A DNA stretch of 64,000 bases from Stereum hirsutum FP-91666 SS1 (GCF_000264905.1 NW_006763139.1:1404313-1468312), one strand, 5' to 3'. Shown: positions 44,212 through 57,700, counted from the first letter of the stretch. Program-made: numbers and translations. Notes: generated from the letters alone by a model not told the origin.

Positions 44212-46330
44212 TTAACGCAGCAGCGACGACCAAGAACTCTGCTGGATAACAGGGTCGGGTGCAGACTGACCGGACAGCCTGTGGCTCTGACCGAGGGCGA
44301 CCTGCACGATAGTCAGGATGCAGTCGATCTCGTCCGGTCTTGGGAAGGGGCATTCGGGAGAGGTCAGCTTGTTTATCATGGAGAATTTCCCTTCGTGAAT
44401 CAACTACATAAAATGTCAGAGACCGCTCAAGAAAGGACAACGACTATAGTGACTTACGATCTCAAGTATGGAGCGGTAGGCACTGTTGAGTGACCCGACG
44501 ACCCAAGCATGATGAACGCTGGTAGCTTCACCGGCGAAGTGGAACATGCCCAGAATGGGTTGGGTGACCTGTTGGTGCATGCTGGAGAACTGGCCCGGAC
44601 CGAAGAGAGCGAAGGCACCTAGATCACGCCAACATCAGCTGTTGTTGCTACACTGGGGGGTAGGAAAGAACGAACCATTGGAATATTCGTCGCCATACCA
44701 GTCGACAATCTTGTAATCGACGTGATCAAGGACGCTCAAATCCTTGATGCCATGCATGTCGGCGAGGTCGCGTTTGATGCATTCAAGGAGCGCCAGCTCG
44801 CTCGAGGTGTCATGGCCCTTGGCGTACGCGCCGATGCGAAGGGCGTCCTGTGCCCAGGTGTAGCTCACAATCATCGTCGCGTCCTCCGAGCCAATACCAT
44901 ACGAAGGGTATACGACCATCCGCGTCGGCCGGTCGGTCGTCGAGGCACCGCCGACCTGAGGGTGGGGGAGTTTCTCCCACCACCTTGTTTTGAATTTTAC
45001 GGCGACTTTGACAGCAGAGTCGTAATGGAGCGTCCTGAGCGCCGTTTGTAGGTCCCAGGGGAATTCGAGGGCAGACGTATCGACCATGCGAAGACAGCCA
45101 AAGGGCAGCGTGGAGATGACGTGCTCGTATTGGGAATCGACCAGGCCGTTTTCGGAGGTGGTCGTGACATTGAGTGCGATTGGAGTTGTGGACTCGGGCT
45201 CGAAGACGGGAGCAACTGCGGTGACGCGGCGGCCTCGATAGACGGGTTGAGTTAGACGGTCGATGATGGAATTCACAATTACTTCTCCGCCTCCCCTGTG
45301 ACTCGGGTTAGCGACTTCACAGAACAGCGTAGGAGAGAAACTTACTGAACGGTGAACCACTCGGGTGTTGGCTGGTAGTCGAAGTCCATTGCGTCCATTA
45401 TCATCTCCGATAGCGCACAGTTGAAAAGGCCTGGATTGGGGATGATTATTTGAAAGTTGACCGTTTGGAAGATAACTTACCAGAGGACGAAGTGAACGTC
45501 TCGAGATAATTGATGAGCTTTTCAAAAAAGTTCGTGTCAGAAGCGCTCTGTTAGTAGTGAACATAACTGCAGTCTACATACCGGCTCTGTATATGCCTCT
45601 TGAGAATCATCTGCAGCCGAGGCGAGCCAGTCCCTCATTGACCACTGATCGACCGACATCAGCACCTCCCACCCACTTTGAAAATCCTCAGTGAGCATGT
45701 CCTTGAACGGGTTGAGCTTCTTGCCGACGAGGTTATCGACCGTGTCGGTCAGGCCGCAGACCTTAGTGCCGAACGGATCTAAGTCACCTCGAGCGTCCGC
45801 AGCCTCGAGGCGTGCGGAGAGGATGGCTGTGTTGTTGAAGTGGCAGATGTTGTTACCGCGCAAGTCCCTGAGGTAGTAAGGTATAAGCGTTTTAGGGTCG
45901 TCGAGGTTGAGATATTTGAAGAGGGCGAAGGTAGGCTTCATCCATGGAATTTTTGGGTAGCGCATCGCTCCTGCATCCTGAAGAGCGATGTTAGGGCGTT
46001 AGAGTTAACGACATTGACCACTGAGTCACTCACAAAGTAGTCATTGGGCGAGTCGCTGAATCGATGCGTGTACAGACGTCCGCCTATACGGTCTGGGTTT
46101 GCTTCTAAAATGTCGTAGGCGATCCCACTCTCAGGTCCAAGGTAGTCGATGAGAAGGGCGGCATAGAGTCCAGCAATACCCCCGCCAAGAATGCCAACAC
46201 GGATTGGTTCACCGTTATTTTCGCGCAAAGGAGGAGGACGGAGAGGGGGGAGCCCTGTTTTCGACTTAGCCAGTCGAAGTTGATACTCAAGAATCACGTT
46301 CTGAGCATGCTGAGCACGTATGGAGGGCAT
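44212..46330 (-). CDS. Flavin amine oxidase (L-amino acid/monoamine oxidase family)
   Basis: This FAD-dependent enzyme oxidises an amine or amino acid to the imine with release of hydrogen peroxide and ammonia. From ATG 46330 the FAD-binding dinucleotide motif is VGILGGGIAGLYAALLIDYL, then the second FAD contact EANPDRIGGRLYTHRFSD. After introns come DAGAMRYPKIPWMKPTF, the substrate domain (MSVDQWSMRDWLAS), WFTVQGGGEVIVNSIIDRL, YEHVISTLPFGCLRMVD and KVAVKFKTRWWEKL. The C-terminal FAD motif FHFAGEATSVHHAWVVGSLN sits near 44500 and the protein ends with a helical tail and TAA at 44212. Roughly five introns. There is no signal peptide, so it is probably intracellular. The substrate cannot be told; among fungi, similar proteins are often called L-amino acid oxidases. 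Confidence 0.88.
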
Positions 46331-48375
46331 TATGAGGATGTGGTCACACAGTGTTGGTCAAGAATGCGTGTCTTAAACGATTTCGAATAAATCCAGATTC
46401 TGATTGCGTCGCGCAAACGTACTCTCTGCATAAGTCTTGCATTAAAACAGACGCAATTCGCGTTATGAGATCCCTAGGTCCGATAGGCACCGGAGGGCAG
46501 GATGTATGTATCACTGCTAATGCAGTGTACTCACTCGTGCTTTCCTCGATTCCTTTGCGCGCAAAGCATAACTTACGAAAGTCTTGTTCTGAGCACGAAT
46601 GGTGTGCAGTCATGCGAAGCAGGGGACCTTCGAAGCATTCCCAAAGCTGATAGCCGATGGTTTCCAGTGATAGACATTCGCCAGAGCATGCTAGACCGTC
46701 AGACATCCTTGATAGGATCAGTAGGAACCTCTTGGGATGCTCGTGAGCATGCGGGGTAAACCGAATGCAAGACCAGATGCCGCACCTTTAGGGCCAAGAA
46801 GGGGTTGAATATGGGCGGAAACCTTTTCACGAGGATGCGGAAAAGCATGTACAGCCTTTGAATCCAGATTGAGGGTCAAGGGGCCACAACCTGACCTCGT
46901 TCTAATGACCATATAGCGACCATTAATCTCGAGTGTGAATCATTCCATGCGGACTGAGTTTGCGTTGGGTGGGCGAACCATCTCCTGTATCTCCGAGGAT
47001 CATGAGCGAAACTCTGAGTCGGATCATGAAACTGAGCGGAAAAACTTGGGAAAAACCAAGGTGTGAAATCCGAGAGTGACCGCAGCGACAAATCTTGAGG
47101 TGGTTATGCATTCTGTATGTTTTCAGTGAGAAATAACTGAGGAATGACTGAAAAGACAAAGTACTCCACGAATATGCCCATGACCCACATGAACTACTGG
47201 ACACAAGACAAAAGAGCTCGGAGTCGAGCACACGCCGACGAAGGTTCGCTTGAGAAGGGTTCCTGAGGTCAGACATTCTGAAGAGAAGTTGCTGCGAGTG
47301 TTGAGGTCGTCAGGGGCTTTTGGACCAGATGCCAGTAAGGTAGGGTAAATGAAGAGCGAAAAACAAGCGCAAAATGGTCCTGGTAATATAAGGAACATCC
47401 GGGAGGAGTCTGAAGTTTGTAAGTTTAGCAAGAGCGTCTGCACGAGAGAAAAATGACCTGCACGATCCTTTGAATGGGGGATTGGCATGCAGGATTGGGC
47501 GAGCCAAGATGAGCTGTAGGGACGAATGGAGTTAGGAAGGAAGGAAGGCGCCGAACTATTATTACAACCCGCGGGATTGTCCGGGACTACGATCATTCAT
47601 GTCTGAAACCCGGTTGTATACCAGCCTACTACTAGTAGTGACAGAGAGTAGTGGCGGCTAGCGCGAGGATTGTGCAAATTATATCCGTGCTGAGGCCTGA
47701 GGAATGTAGTATATCTCGAACCCACGAATTATCGAATACCAATACTATCCTTGCCAAGTGTCTTGAGCAAGTGGCATTGTAGCATGCCCGCCGGAGCCTC
47801 GATGATTTCTTGGGTTGTGTACACTCAGGTTTACACGGGATCGCACGCAATTCCTCGACGTCACACGCAATGCTGCGTGTTCCGTCGGTACATAACTTAG
47901 TACGTCCACGGGCTAACGATTATATGACGTGTTTGCAGAACAAAAATGAAATCTGTGTCTTCAAGTGTGCTCGGCTTCCGACCGTAGTGTCTGGTGCAAT
48001 CCTACAATATCCCACGCAGTCCTTCGTGGCCTTTTCGGATTCTGCATGAGTATATCCACGGGCTCCTATGGTCGTGCGGGGAAGACCCACGCAGTCCCAT
48101 GATATTGCAACCCTGCGCGTTCCTCTCGTTTGCCCACGCCCTCGATCTCATTTTGTTGCACAAAGAAATCATTAGACAACTCTTGTGTGAAAGCAAATGT
48201 TTCGAAGGACTCCAAAATGAGCCATTATTCTTTTATGTAAAGAGTTGTAAGTTTTCTTTGGTCATTTGGGGCTCCTTCCCTGTCTTCCTTTTCTGAGTGC
48301 CAACTTCTCAGTCCATGGAGCATACTACGCTCAGGGTCGCTTGCCGCGGAATTTCCAGCCTGCTGGCATAGGCAT
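46331..48375. other. Long intergenic region, no gene called
   Basis: This is the longest gene-free stretch, about 2 kb between the amine oxidase start and the MFS stop. One minus-strand frame at 47123-47596 is open for over 150 codons, but another frame overlaps it and it has no motif or splice context. No transposon frame or long repeat was recognised. It must hold the amine oxidase promoter and the MFS 3' end. Confidence 0.45.
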
Positions 48376-50687
48376 TCAGCTCTGCTTATGCACGACGGTG
48401 CTTGCAAAGCGGCTCTTCGCGCGAATCTTTGGACCAAAGAACATCAAGACCTGGGGGATGCAGTACTATTAGTCACAAGAGCAGACGGTGAAAACAGGTG
48501 AAAAACAAGACATGCATATGGTATAGGGATCATCACAACCGCTATGAACCCAAACAGGCTCGAAGCCCAGTGGTAGCCAAGGTGGTTGTACATCGGCGTC
48601 GTAAAGAGTGGAAAAGCGGTTCCCATGAGGTTTCCTGCGAGCATCAATCAGTACAGGGCAGATAAACAAGGTCTGTAGTCAACGCACGAAGGAGGGACTG
48701 CCCGGCGAGAGCAGATGAGGCGTAAATACCATAGCAATCCGCAAGATATGTGAAGACCTTCAGAATCGCAAGCATACCAGATCAGATGAACATATGTCCA
48801 AAAGGGGGACGAGGAGAGGAAAGCCTACGGCGAGGTACATGATGAACGTTGCCCACATGAACAGCTATGGTGCAGGTATCAGTGGCGCTTTCCCTTCATG
48901 TCAACACACGACTAGAGGTGGCTCACCGTGACACCGATGATGGGTACGATCCAGTGGATATCAACTTGCGAGCACCACGCATAGATAAACATGCCCGCGG
49001 GAAACATGGCCGCCGCGGCGCAGGCGGCATACAGTCGAGCTTCAGGGCCGCGAAAGGGGAAATACTTTCTGTTCAAAGTGAGAACCCCGAGCCATCAGAC
49101 CAAGAATTCGGATGACATGGAAGAGCAGAAGTTATACCGGTAGAGAGACTCTTGGTAGAAGTTGGTCACAAAGCCGAGCAGCGCACCAACGCTAACCCCA
49201 AGTTAATCTTTCAGCTTAATGAACTATGAAGGTGAAGATAAAATGAAGATAAGTAGAGGAGAGGACTGAAAGTACGTACGTCATACCACTGAAGGTTAGG
49301 CCTACTTGGCCCTGATTGAAGCCGTACAGGCTCTGGAAGACGGGCAGGATCGACCTAGTCAAGCGTATGTGAGACTCGATGTAAATGAAAATGCCAACGA
49401 GACGACAGCGTACTCGAACATGCTGTACATGATGCCCCATGCGAAGGCAATCCAAACGCTGAAAACGATCACCGTCGGCTCCGTGGTGAGGAGGACTGTG
49501 ATAACAGTAAGCGAGTGGATACATCCAAGGACCAGAGAGCACCGTAGACATACTGATTGGTCGCGTTGAGCTGACCCATAGCAGCCTTTTCATCGACCCA
49601 CGCTCGACCTCGGCCTTGGCGCGATACCGCAGGTCGCCTGTCTCGGCGCGGAGCTTCTTAGCTTTGCGGGTGAGCATGATGCCTGTGCGCGTCTCTTTGC
49701 AGACGGTGAAAGTGAGGACTATGCAAAGACCCCCAGCCCTACAGCCAAGTGTATCAGTAATAATCGAAGCATGGGCGAGAGCGAGAGCAAGGGCGAGAGG
49801 TTTACATGGTATGGAACCACTGGATCCACCTCCAGCCCATCGACATCTCAATCCAACCTGCAATAATCGGGCCTGTCCCGGTTCCAGCGACGGCGAAGAG
49901 AGAGTAAATCGCCATAGGCAGCCCGCGTCTGTGATATGTTGGGTCAGCCATAGCCTTAGAAGATGAGGGGAAGGGACGCACTCTGCTGGCTGCCATATAT
50001 CTGCGACGGTACCACCCACCATCGTCGCACCCGTCGAGCCAAAAGCGCCGGAGATGAAGCGTGCGGCAATCACAGTCTGGATATTTTTCGCGCTCGCCTG
50101 GACGACGTACATGGCGGTAAAGACGATGGTACAGACAACATAGAGCGGTCTGCGGCCGAACTCTTCAGAAAAGGCAGATGTGAGGAGCGGGACGAGCGCG
50201 AAGCCGAGACAGAACATGGAGATGCCGAGGGCAGCTTGCTCTTGGCTGCACCCGAGGTCGCGCATCATCGAGGGAAAGCCCATCGAGTACGCCGAGGCGG
50301 TTGCGCCTGCCGTCGGAGGATGAGTGAGTATGCGTGGTGTAGAGGTGAAGTGATGGACTTACCGGTCAGGGCGGTGAAATACGACGCGACAAAGGTAACG
50401 AGCCATTTGCGTCGGCGCGACCAGTTCGCGGGGTTGCGCATGTCGCCCGGCTCAAAGTCGACATAGATGACATTCAATGGTTTCCCTTTCTCTGCATCCA
50501 GGAGAGTCGGTGACGTGCGCCCGCTATTGGACCTAATATTCTCGCTGATTGGTAGAACAGAGAGCCAGGATGCACCGTTCTGCTCGACATCTTTGAGTGG
50601 CTTCTGAAAGTCGACGGGGCTGACTTTCCCGGTGTCCGCGAGGTCTTGTGTGCGCTGCGGAGAAGGAGAGGCTATTGATGATGTCAT
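48376..50687 (-). CDS. Major facilitator superfamily transporter (DHA1/TPO-like multidrug group)
   Basis: This is a plasma-membrane proton antiporter of the 12-helix drug/polyamine type. From ATG 50687 there is a cytosolic N-terminus of about 90 residues with DFEPGDMRNPANWSRRRKWL, the typical lead-in of fungal DHA1 transporters. The next exon starts with SMGFPSMMRDLGCSQEQAAL. Further motifs are the A-motif region SEEFGRRPLYVVCTIVFTAM, ISGAFGSTGATMVGGTVADI and AGTGTGPIIAGWIEMSMGWR. A central loop has KETRTGIMLTRKAKKLR. After several short exons come FGFIAVVMIPIPY and the tail FFGPKIRAKSRFAS before TGA at 48376. The last intron seems to need a GC donor. About ten introns in all, and some exon edges are uncertain. 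It is divergent from the P450 gene. Confidence 0.82.
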
Positions 50688-51979
50688 CGGGAACTGTGTT
50701 GGACATGAGTGAGTACGATCCCTCCCAAAAAGATTTAAACCCACTGGAGGTTGTCGAGGTTAAGCCTGAAGCTCTATCGTCGAACCGTAGTTTGGAGGCT
50801 GGGAAAAATCTGAAGTCAATCATCCAGAGCCGTGAGCCGTCCGATATTACATACATAGAAGAACTTGATCAATGGAAGAAAGGAAGGTTTACTACTATCG
50901 ACAACTGCTGTTTTACGGCAGAGACTTCTCAGAGGCAGAACACACCACCAACGATACACCCAGTATGTAGTGCTCTGAGCCTTGTGAGTCCTTTTACGCT
51001 CATAGCGGCATGCTCTGGCGAATATCTTCGCAAGAACACTCGGCTATCACCCTCATAGGTGATTCGAAGGTGCCCCGTATCCCATGATGAGCGAGACTAT
51101 CGTATGCTTTGCGTACAAAGGGCACGCTCGAGCACTAACACAACGATTGTCTTGTGTGAGGTCTGCTTCGAAAACTAAGAGTAGTACGGAGTGCCTGGTG
51201 ACTAGCCACGTACCTAGAAATGATCCGGAAAGAACATGGGCGTTGATTTCTACTAGTAGGAACTTCGGTCAGTCTCACGATGGCACCATGTGCGAAATGA
51301 GGTGGACGAGTTCCCATGGCCGTTTAGGACGCCAGATAGATCATGTCGTACATGGTCAAGTTTGACTGATCTGCGTCGGGTCCTCCGTTCTGTTGTATGA
51401 GTCGAAAGCGGGGGTCGAATACATTTTTCCAGCCCAAAATGGTGTCCTAGACCAGATGTTTCGGACTCCGAACTTGTCCCCGCGTTCACCTACGTTCACA
51501 CAGGCTCACGCACCTCTACCGCATCCATCTACCTTGTGATACGCAACGTCAATGAGTATTGTAATTTGGACTCCGCGCTAGTGTCTAGTCATCTATTACA
51601 GGAGCCTGAGCATAACCCAGATATTTCGGACTCCGAATGCATACTACTTGGCACGCCAACTCACCTCTGCCGCATCCCTGGGCTCTGCGCAACGCTGATG
51701 AATACTTCCCCAGTTTCGCACGACGGTCTATATGTTGTTGCCAAACCAGATACCTATCGGGAATGAAGCTCCACACCAGCATACGGACTCATCCCCAAAT
51801 CCCGCGGGAAGCTATAAAGTAGTGATGCTCATCAGGCTGTCCTTGCCGCCCTATCTACTAGTGACTCTGGTCCACTTTACGCCCGGCTGAGTAGCATTTC
51901 ACCCAACCCGGGGACAACGTTTCGAACGTGAAAACAACACTCAGTAATAGATCGATTTCTTCAGCATCGACCATTCTCT
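50688..51979. promoter_or_regulatory. Divergent promoter region of the MFS and P450 genes, with an imperfect repeat
   Basis: About 1.3 kb separate the two divergent start codons. No gene is seen. An imperfect direct repeat occupies about 51452-51560 and 51616-51706. The length and pairing suit a shared, inducible control region, but no known binding site is identified. Confidence 0.5.
51452..51706. repeat. Imperfect direct repeat, two diverged copies
   Basis: Copy one begins CCAGATGTTTCGGACTCCGA near 51452 and copy two CCAGATATTTCGGACTCCGA near 51616. Both go on, at similar spacing, to a CACCTCT(A/G)CCGCATCC segment and then GCAACG..ATGA.TA. The internal parts differ by small gaps. It looks like an old tandem duplication of roughly 100 bp or two decayed copies of a short element. 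Confidence 0.6.
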
Positions 51980-54448
51980 ATGATCAGCGAAGCCAACGTC
52001 TCCAACCCCCTCGCCTTGTATACTGATTGGCTTGGCCTCCACTCGCCGACGACCAACTCTTCCATTCTACATGGCCTCGTCACCTACACTCAAATATACG
52101 GGCTCACCTTTGCCTTGATTACTGCTTACGGCCTGTATTCTGCCTGGCGCCGGCAGGCGATCAAGTGCCTTGTTCCCCTTCCTGGCCCCGAGCCGAAGTC
52201 GTTCATGCTCGGTGAGACCCCTCTTGGTATCCTGCACATAGCAAGCTGACCTTCTACTCTTCAGGAAACGCCGAGGACCTCTATTCAGGCCCTAACGGTC
52301 TTCACTACCACCACGAACTCTCCAAAACATATGGCAAGGCCTTCAAAGTCAACATGATTGCTGGGGTGAATCTATGAACCGTACCCTTATCCCAAAAAAA
52401 CAAGCTTACCTTCTGCCCAATTCACAGGAGGAGCAAATTTACCTCTCCGACACCCGTGCGCTGCACCACGTCCTTGTCCGCGACACCCACGTCTTCGATG
52501 AGACACCTGCTATGATGTCGTATGTCCTGTCATTGATTAACTCTACCGATGCTAACCGTTCTGCCGCAGCGAATTTTACTACTGTTTCGGCCCGGGCCTC
52601 ATCTCGGTACACGGGAATACACACAAAAAGTATGTCTCCTTCATCCTCATTCTGCTATAGAACATGTACGGTACTACGCCCCCCTTTAGCGGAGTGTCTT
52701 CCTCTCTCGACGACCTTCATACACCCTCCTATACGTTCTAACGAATCATCTCAACTCAGGCAGCGCAAGATGATCAACCCTCTCTTCGGTGTGTCTCACA
52801 TGCGCGAGCTCACCCCCACCTTCTGGAAAATTGCCTACCAAGTGCGGGACGTCTTCCAAGCCAAGATACTCGAAGCGCAGCCCACTTTACCTTCCGACGC
52901 AGAGATGGCCTCTCAGAAAATGTCGACAATCCTCGACCTCTGGAAATGGTCCTCTCGTTCGGCCCTCGAGGGCGTTGGAGTCGGTGCGCTCGGCTATTCA
53001 TTCGATGCACTGGACGACTCGACAGAGGACAACGACTACATGGTCGCTGCACGTGAGCTCCCGTACGTCTTCCCTGGTTTTGCCATGTCCTCTTTCAACT
53101 GCCACTGACAATCCCCGGTGCTCGACAGCTACACTGTCTACCCGCTCCGCAAATTCATGCCAATCTGCGTCTGGTGTATGAAGAACCTGCCTGTCTGGCT
53201 CCAACGCTTTCTCGCGCGCATCACCCCTGTTCCGCGCGTGCAGAAGGTTCGCAAGATCGTTGAGACCCTCCAGAGAAACAGCGAGGCGCTCTACGAAAAG
53301 AAAAGGCAGGCTCTGCTCAAGGGTGACGCTGAGGAGGAGGCACAGGTGGGCTCGGGAAAGGACGTCATGAGCATCCTGAGTACATCTTGTCCCTGTCTTT
53401 TTCGCTAATGTGTGGCTGACCTGTGGGTTTGATTCCATCAGTGCGTGCCAACTTATCAGCTATTGCCAATGAGAAGGATTATCTGCCCGATGAAGAGGTG
53501 ATGGGTCAGATGAACACGCTCATCTCGGCCGCACACGATACGACCGCTTCTGCCATCGCTCGCATGTTACACTCCCTTGCGCAAGACCTCCCACGTCAGC
53601 GTCGTCTCCGCGAAGAGTTAAACAAGGCCCGTGCCGACAGCCACGACGAGCTTGATTACCACACCGTCACCACCCTTCGTGAGTCTCGCTGCCTCATCTC
53701 ATCTTTGAACATCACTAATGTCGGGCTCGATCAAAGCCTTCCTTGACGCATGCTATCGTGAAACCCTCCGTCTCTACGCCCCCGCTTCCTTCCAGCATCG
53801 CACGTAGGTGATCCTCCTCTTCTTCCTAGTTAACATGCTGAAAATGGTATCTAGTGCCACAGAGGAGATCATTATCCCCCTCGGCGAGCCCGTCACGCTC
53901 AACAACGGCGAGGTCATCCGAGAATTGCCCGTTAACAAGAACCAGACCATCGTCGTCGGCATTGAGGCTGTTAACCGCGACCCAGATATCTGGGGCCCCG
54001 ACGCTGACAAGTGGACCCCCGAGCGCTGGGTCGACGGTCTCCCACAATCGGTCAACGACGCTTCTGTACCCGGTGCCTTCTCTCACACGTACGTCTTCGT
54101 ACCCTGAATCGAAAACTCACCGTCTCGCACTCACGTTCGTGCCCTCTAGACTTTCGTTCCTCGGTGGCAACCGCTCCTGCATTGGCATGAAATTCGCCGA
54201 AATTGAGCTCAGTATGTCGCTTACACCCTCCTGCCTCGCCATTTCGCCCTCTCATCCTTCATTCCTTCACAGAGACGATCCTTTTCGCTATCATCGAGAA
54301 CTTTAAGCTCGCCCCCGCGCCAGGGCAAGAGGAAATTAAGTGGCGCCTCTCCCTTGTACAGACTCCCGCCCTGCCCGGGCGAGAGCACATTGACGAGCCC
54401 CAGCTCCCGCTCAAGGTCACGATGATGAAGTACACCAAACCCACCTAA
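51980..54448 (+). CDS. Cytochrome P450 monooxygenase
   Basis: This haem-thiolate monooxygenase is probably ER-anchored: the N-terminus has hydrophobic IYGLTFALITAYGLYSAW and then the proline hinge LVPLPGPEPKSF. Roughly ten exons start at ATG 51980. Recognisable parts are YGKAFKVNMIAG, the splice-joined FYYCFGPGLISVHGNTHK and RQRKMINPLFG (helix C). The I-helix is MNTLISAAHDTTASAIA, the ExxR motif is ETLRLYAP, and PERW is DKWTPERWVDG. The haem loop FLGGNRSCIG carries the Cys ligand. The I-helix reads AAHDTT where AGxDTT is usual. The TAA is at 54446. The substrate is not predictable. It is divergent from the MFS transporter, a pairing often seen in detoxification or export, but no synthase lies nearby. 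Confidence 0.92.
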
Positions 54449-54787
54449 TCTGAGCTCCTCTCGATTACACCGCAGGGCGAGTCCCACAGAGATGAACGTC
54501 TCTGGTGAAGGTGTCATTCAGGAGACTGAGAATAGCTTCTAGATAGGCTACAATTGTAGGTGACGAAGGCCCAGGAAGTGTAATGCTACAAGTGTTCGAT
54601 AGTGTAGTGTAGATGTATGGAAAGTCGATCGGAACTCACCAGGTGTAGGAAGAATGGAGCACTGTAATCCGTAGAGTAAATGAGCTCGGGTCGGAGCGTC
54701 AAGGCGATGAGGAGCGGAGCAGAAAGTGGTCAATCTCTAAAGTCTTGAGAATCTATACTTCTACTGATGTGCTTCAAGTCTGATGGA
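54449..54787. other. Convergent 3' region, no gene seen
   Basis: This 339-nt gap lies between the P450 stop and the Vip1 stop. It holds no coding evidence and probably both 3' UTRs. Confidence 0.5.
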
Positions 54788-57700
54788 TCAAGGGAAATCC
54801 TTGCTACTCTCGTTGGCCACAGGCGTGCTGAGTGCCTCAATAACCTCCGGCGCCGCCGCATCGTCATCCATCTACAAATGACATAACAACAACGCAGACA
54901 GATGAGTACATTACTTCGTATGAAGCAAAGAGGAGGCTTGAGGGTATTATCGAAAGAAAAAGGACGAACTTCGATCTGTCTACCGAAATGTTTTGACAAC
55001 TTCGAGATGACAAGGCTGTACGGTAGGTGCTGTGTGAGTTTCCTGGATAGACGAAAGCACATAGGTGGATCAGTCAGTCAACGAGTCGTGCGGATCACAG
55101 GTATAACGCGAAGAATAGAGTCTGCCTCGTGCAGAAGACAGTGAGAAAAAGAGAAAGACGAGAACATACCGTCTCGGCTGCACGTTGAGTGAATGTCTTG
55201 CATCGAGCGCAGAGTCAAGGACGTTGGATGAGTGTGCGCCTTCGCTAAGCGAGAGCTTGATGGAATATTCCTTGTCGGATTTTCCGCGGCCATGGTTGCG
55301 CTCGTAGAGCTCGAACCTACATAAACGAATGTCAGCCCTGCTTCATTTAACAAAAATGGGGATGACATACGTGATATGCGACTATAGAAAATATATACAC
55401 CAAGGCAACAGACCATTAGCAAGTCATGTCAGCACGCGAAAGAGGAAGAGGATGCACGCACAGCATAATCAAGCTCAGGTATCCTCCGGTTCGCGATTGG
55501 CAGACCGGATAGTAGGACGAGATTGACGAGCGTATGTATATGACTCTCCTTCGTGAAATAGCACGTCAGGGAGCTCCCGCCGTTATTCCTTGCATTCTCG
55601 AGATCGTCGACCACATTCCGCAGGAGTGGAAGCGACGTAAGCACGCCGATCTCCTCTCTTCATACGAGAAAGCGAAAGCGAACAAGGCCAATCAGTTAAG
55701 AACACACAGAGATTGTCAGAAAGAGTGGACAAAAACGCACTTCTCATCCGGATCGATCCCATACTCCTGTGGTGCCACAAGATCAAAAAGCGCTTTCGCC
55801 CTCCCATAGAGCTCATGCAGTTTCCGATCCTGCTGCTGCACATGATCCTTCGACGACTTCTCGTCGAAAATCGCGAACAGGAATGCACGGTGGTGAAGCG
55901 CGCAGTACTTGATAGTGTCATATAACTCAGAGACGCGGGATGGGTCGAATTTTTCGGGTTTGACGTCGCAGAAGTCTTCAAAGAGTTTTTCCCAGCGTTC
56001 TCGGAAAAGCCAAGGTTCGTCGCCGCAGCACCTGAAGAGGAGAGGAAGCAGAGGTCAGATTATGGTCGACGAGTGGAGAAACGGGGACGGGGAAGTCGAC
56101 GGAAGCAAATATGTGACGGAAGTAAATGTGTGGTGGAAGTATATGATCGGTCCAGGACGTACCATCGTTCTTGGATCTTGTCCACGTCGAACAACTCGAA
56201 ATTCTTCCGCATAGTATCCCGGAAAGAGCTCAGTAGCTCGATAACCTCCTGGATACATAATGAGCAAAAAAGCGGCACTTTCAGCAGTAAATTAGGGAAC
56301 GAAAGCGCTCACCCTGACAACCTCTACAGGCTCTTTCTTCATACTCTTTGGCCACGTCAGCTCAGGCCTCTTCTCCGGCTCTCCAGGCCGCAGAAGGATC
56401 TTCAGCCGCTTCTTGACATCATCCATCAAGTCTTTGGCAGCATTCGAATCATCGAGCAGGTCCTTGCGCACAATGAGCTTCAGTGGTTCTCGTGGTGGTG
56501 TGGGAGGTTTCGAGTCGCGGTAACCATCGTTAGAGGATCTCGAACTTGGTGTCGAATTGGCGGAATAGTTCGCTGGGGGGTTGTCGAGGAGAGCGGCTGC
56601 GAATATTTCTGCGGAGGCGATCACTCTGCGCTCGGAGGAGGTGAATATCTACGAAAGAGGACAAGGATGAGCAATGGAACGTAAACGCGCGACTTGACGA
56701 TGGATGATAATTTGCGCCTAATCAGGGGAGAAATCAGAGACATACCTTTACGTTGCTTAGCGCCTCCTTGTCTATCCAACCACATCGCACACACGACACA
56801 CGTTCGTCAGCCCCGTGAACGACCGGGTCATATCCTGCCAAATGGGAAAAAGGAAACTCACTCATAATCGAAATATCCTTTTTCATATTCTCTCCGAGAT
56901 CCCTCGACTGATATCTCGCAGAGTGCGTGAACTCGCCTCCCCACTTGAACACGAGCGTCAATTTCGTCAATTTCCTCTCCTGACCCGCCTGCTTCTTCGA
57001 GTACACCGGCTTCAACTGCGCCTTCGTACCCGGCAATTCTATCTTACTGAACAGTGCGGTATTCAACAGCGTCAGCTTCGTCAGATCCTCCCCGTCCGCA
57101 CCGAGACTCTTCGCCTCCTCGACGGCGCCGGCAATCCACCTCAGTTGCTCCTGCTCTCGCAGGATGATCTCCTCTCTCTCACCATTGAGGAGACGGACGA
57201 AGGGTTGTGTCCATATCTCGCCGATGGGGAAGTTGAATTTGAGCTTTTGTTTCGGCGTGCGGTCGGCGTGTCGGAAGACGGTGACGTTCGCTTTGAGCAG
57301 CCAGGTAGACGATTCTGGAAGTGGCGATTCGGCGGCAACGAGCGACCTATCTGGCGATGCGGACACTCTACCACACAGCGTAGAGAGAATTTCTGCGGCT
57401 TTATCTGCGAGCCAGGACGGGAGGTTATATGAGGAGGATGATGAGTTGTATGAAGAAGACATTGAAGTTGGATTTTTGGAGTGGAGTGGGGTCAAAGCAG
57501 GGCAGAGAAGAGAGCAAGCAAAGAGGACGCGAATGCGGTGAGATGCAGTGACGCAAGAGGACGAGAACGTGGGACACGGGACACGCACCATAATAGGACT
57601 CGTTCCCTTTGACGAAACTCCATCCATTCACGTCGATCACCTGGCTGCGCGTCCCGTTATCGCAGCGCAACATGTCAAAGCCACACACCCTCTGACCAAA

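Noticed and set aside
47123..47596. Open minus-strand frame of more than 150 codons in the gene-poor spacer
   Set aside because: No motif, no splice partners, and a second open frame overlaps it. Such frames arise by chance in sequence with few stop codons.
44212..54448. A secondary-metabolite cluster formed by the amine oxidase, MFS and P450 genes
   Set aside because: No polyketide synthase, NRPS, terpene synthase or other backbone enzyme is present, and long gene-free spacers separate the genes.
57420..57475. Apparent ATG start with a Ser/Tyr-rich peptide inside the Vip1 gene
   Set aside because: It reads as a start but lies in an intron ending in GCTCGCAG; the flanking Vip1 exons join in frame across it (NESYY to DKAAEIL).
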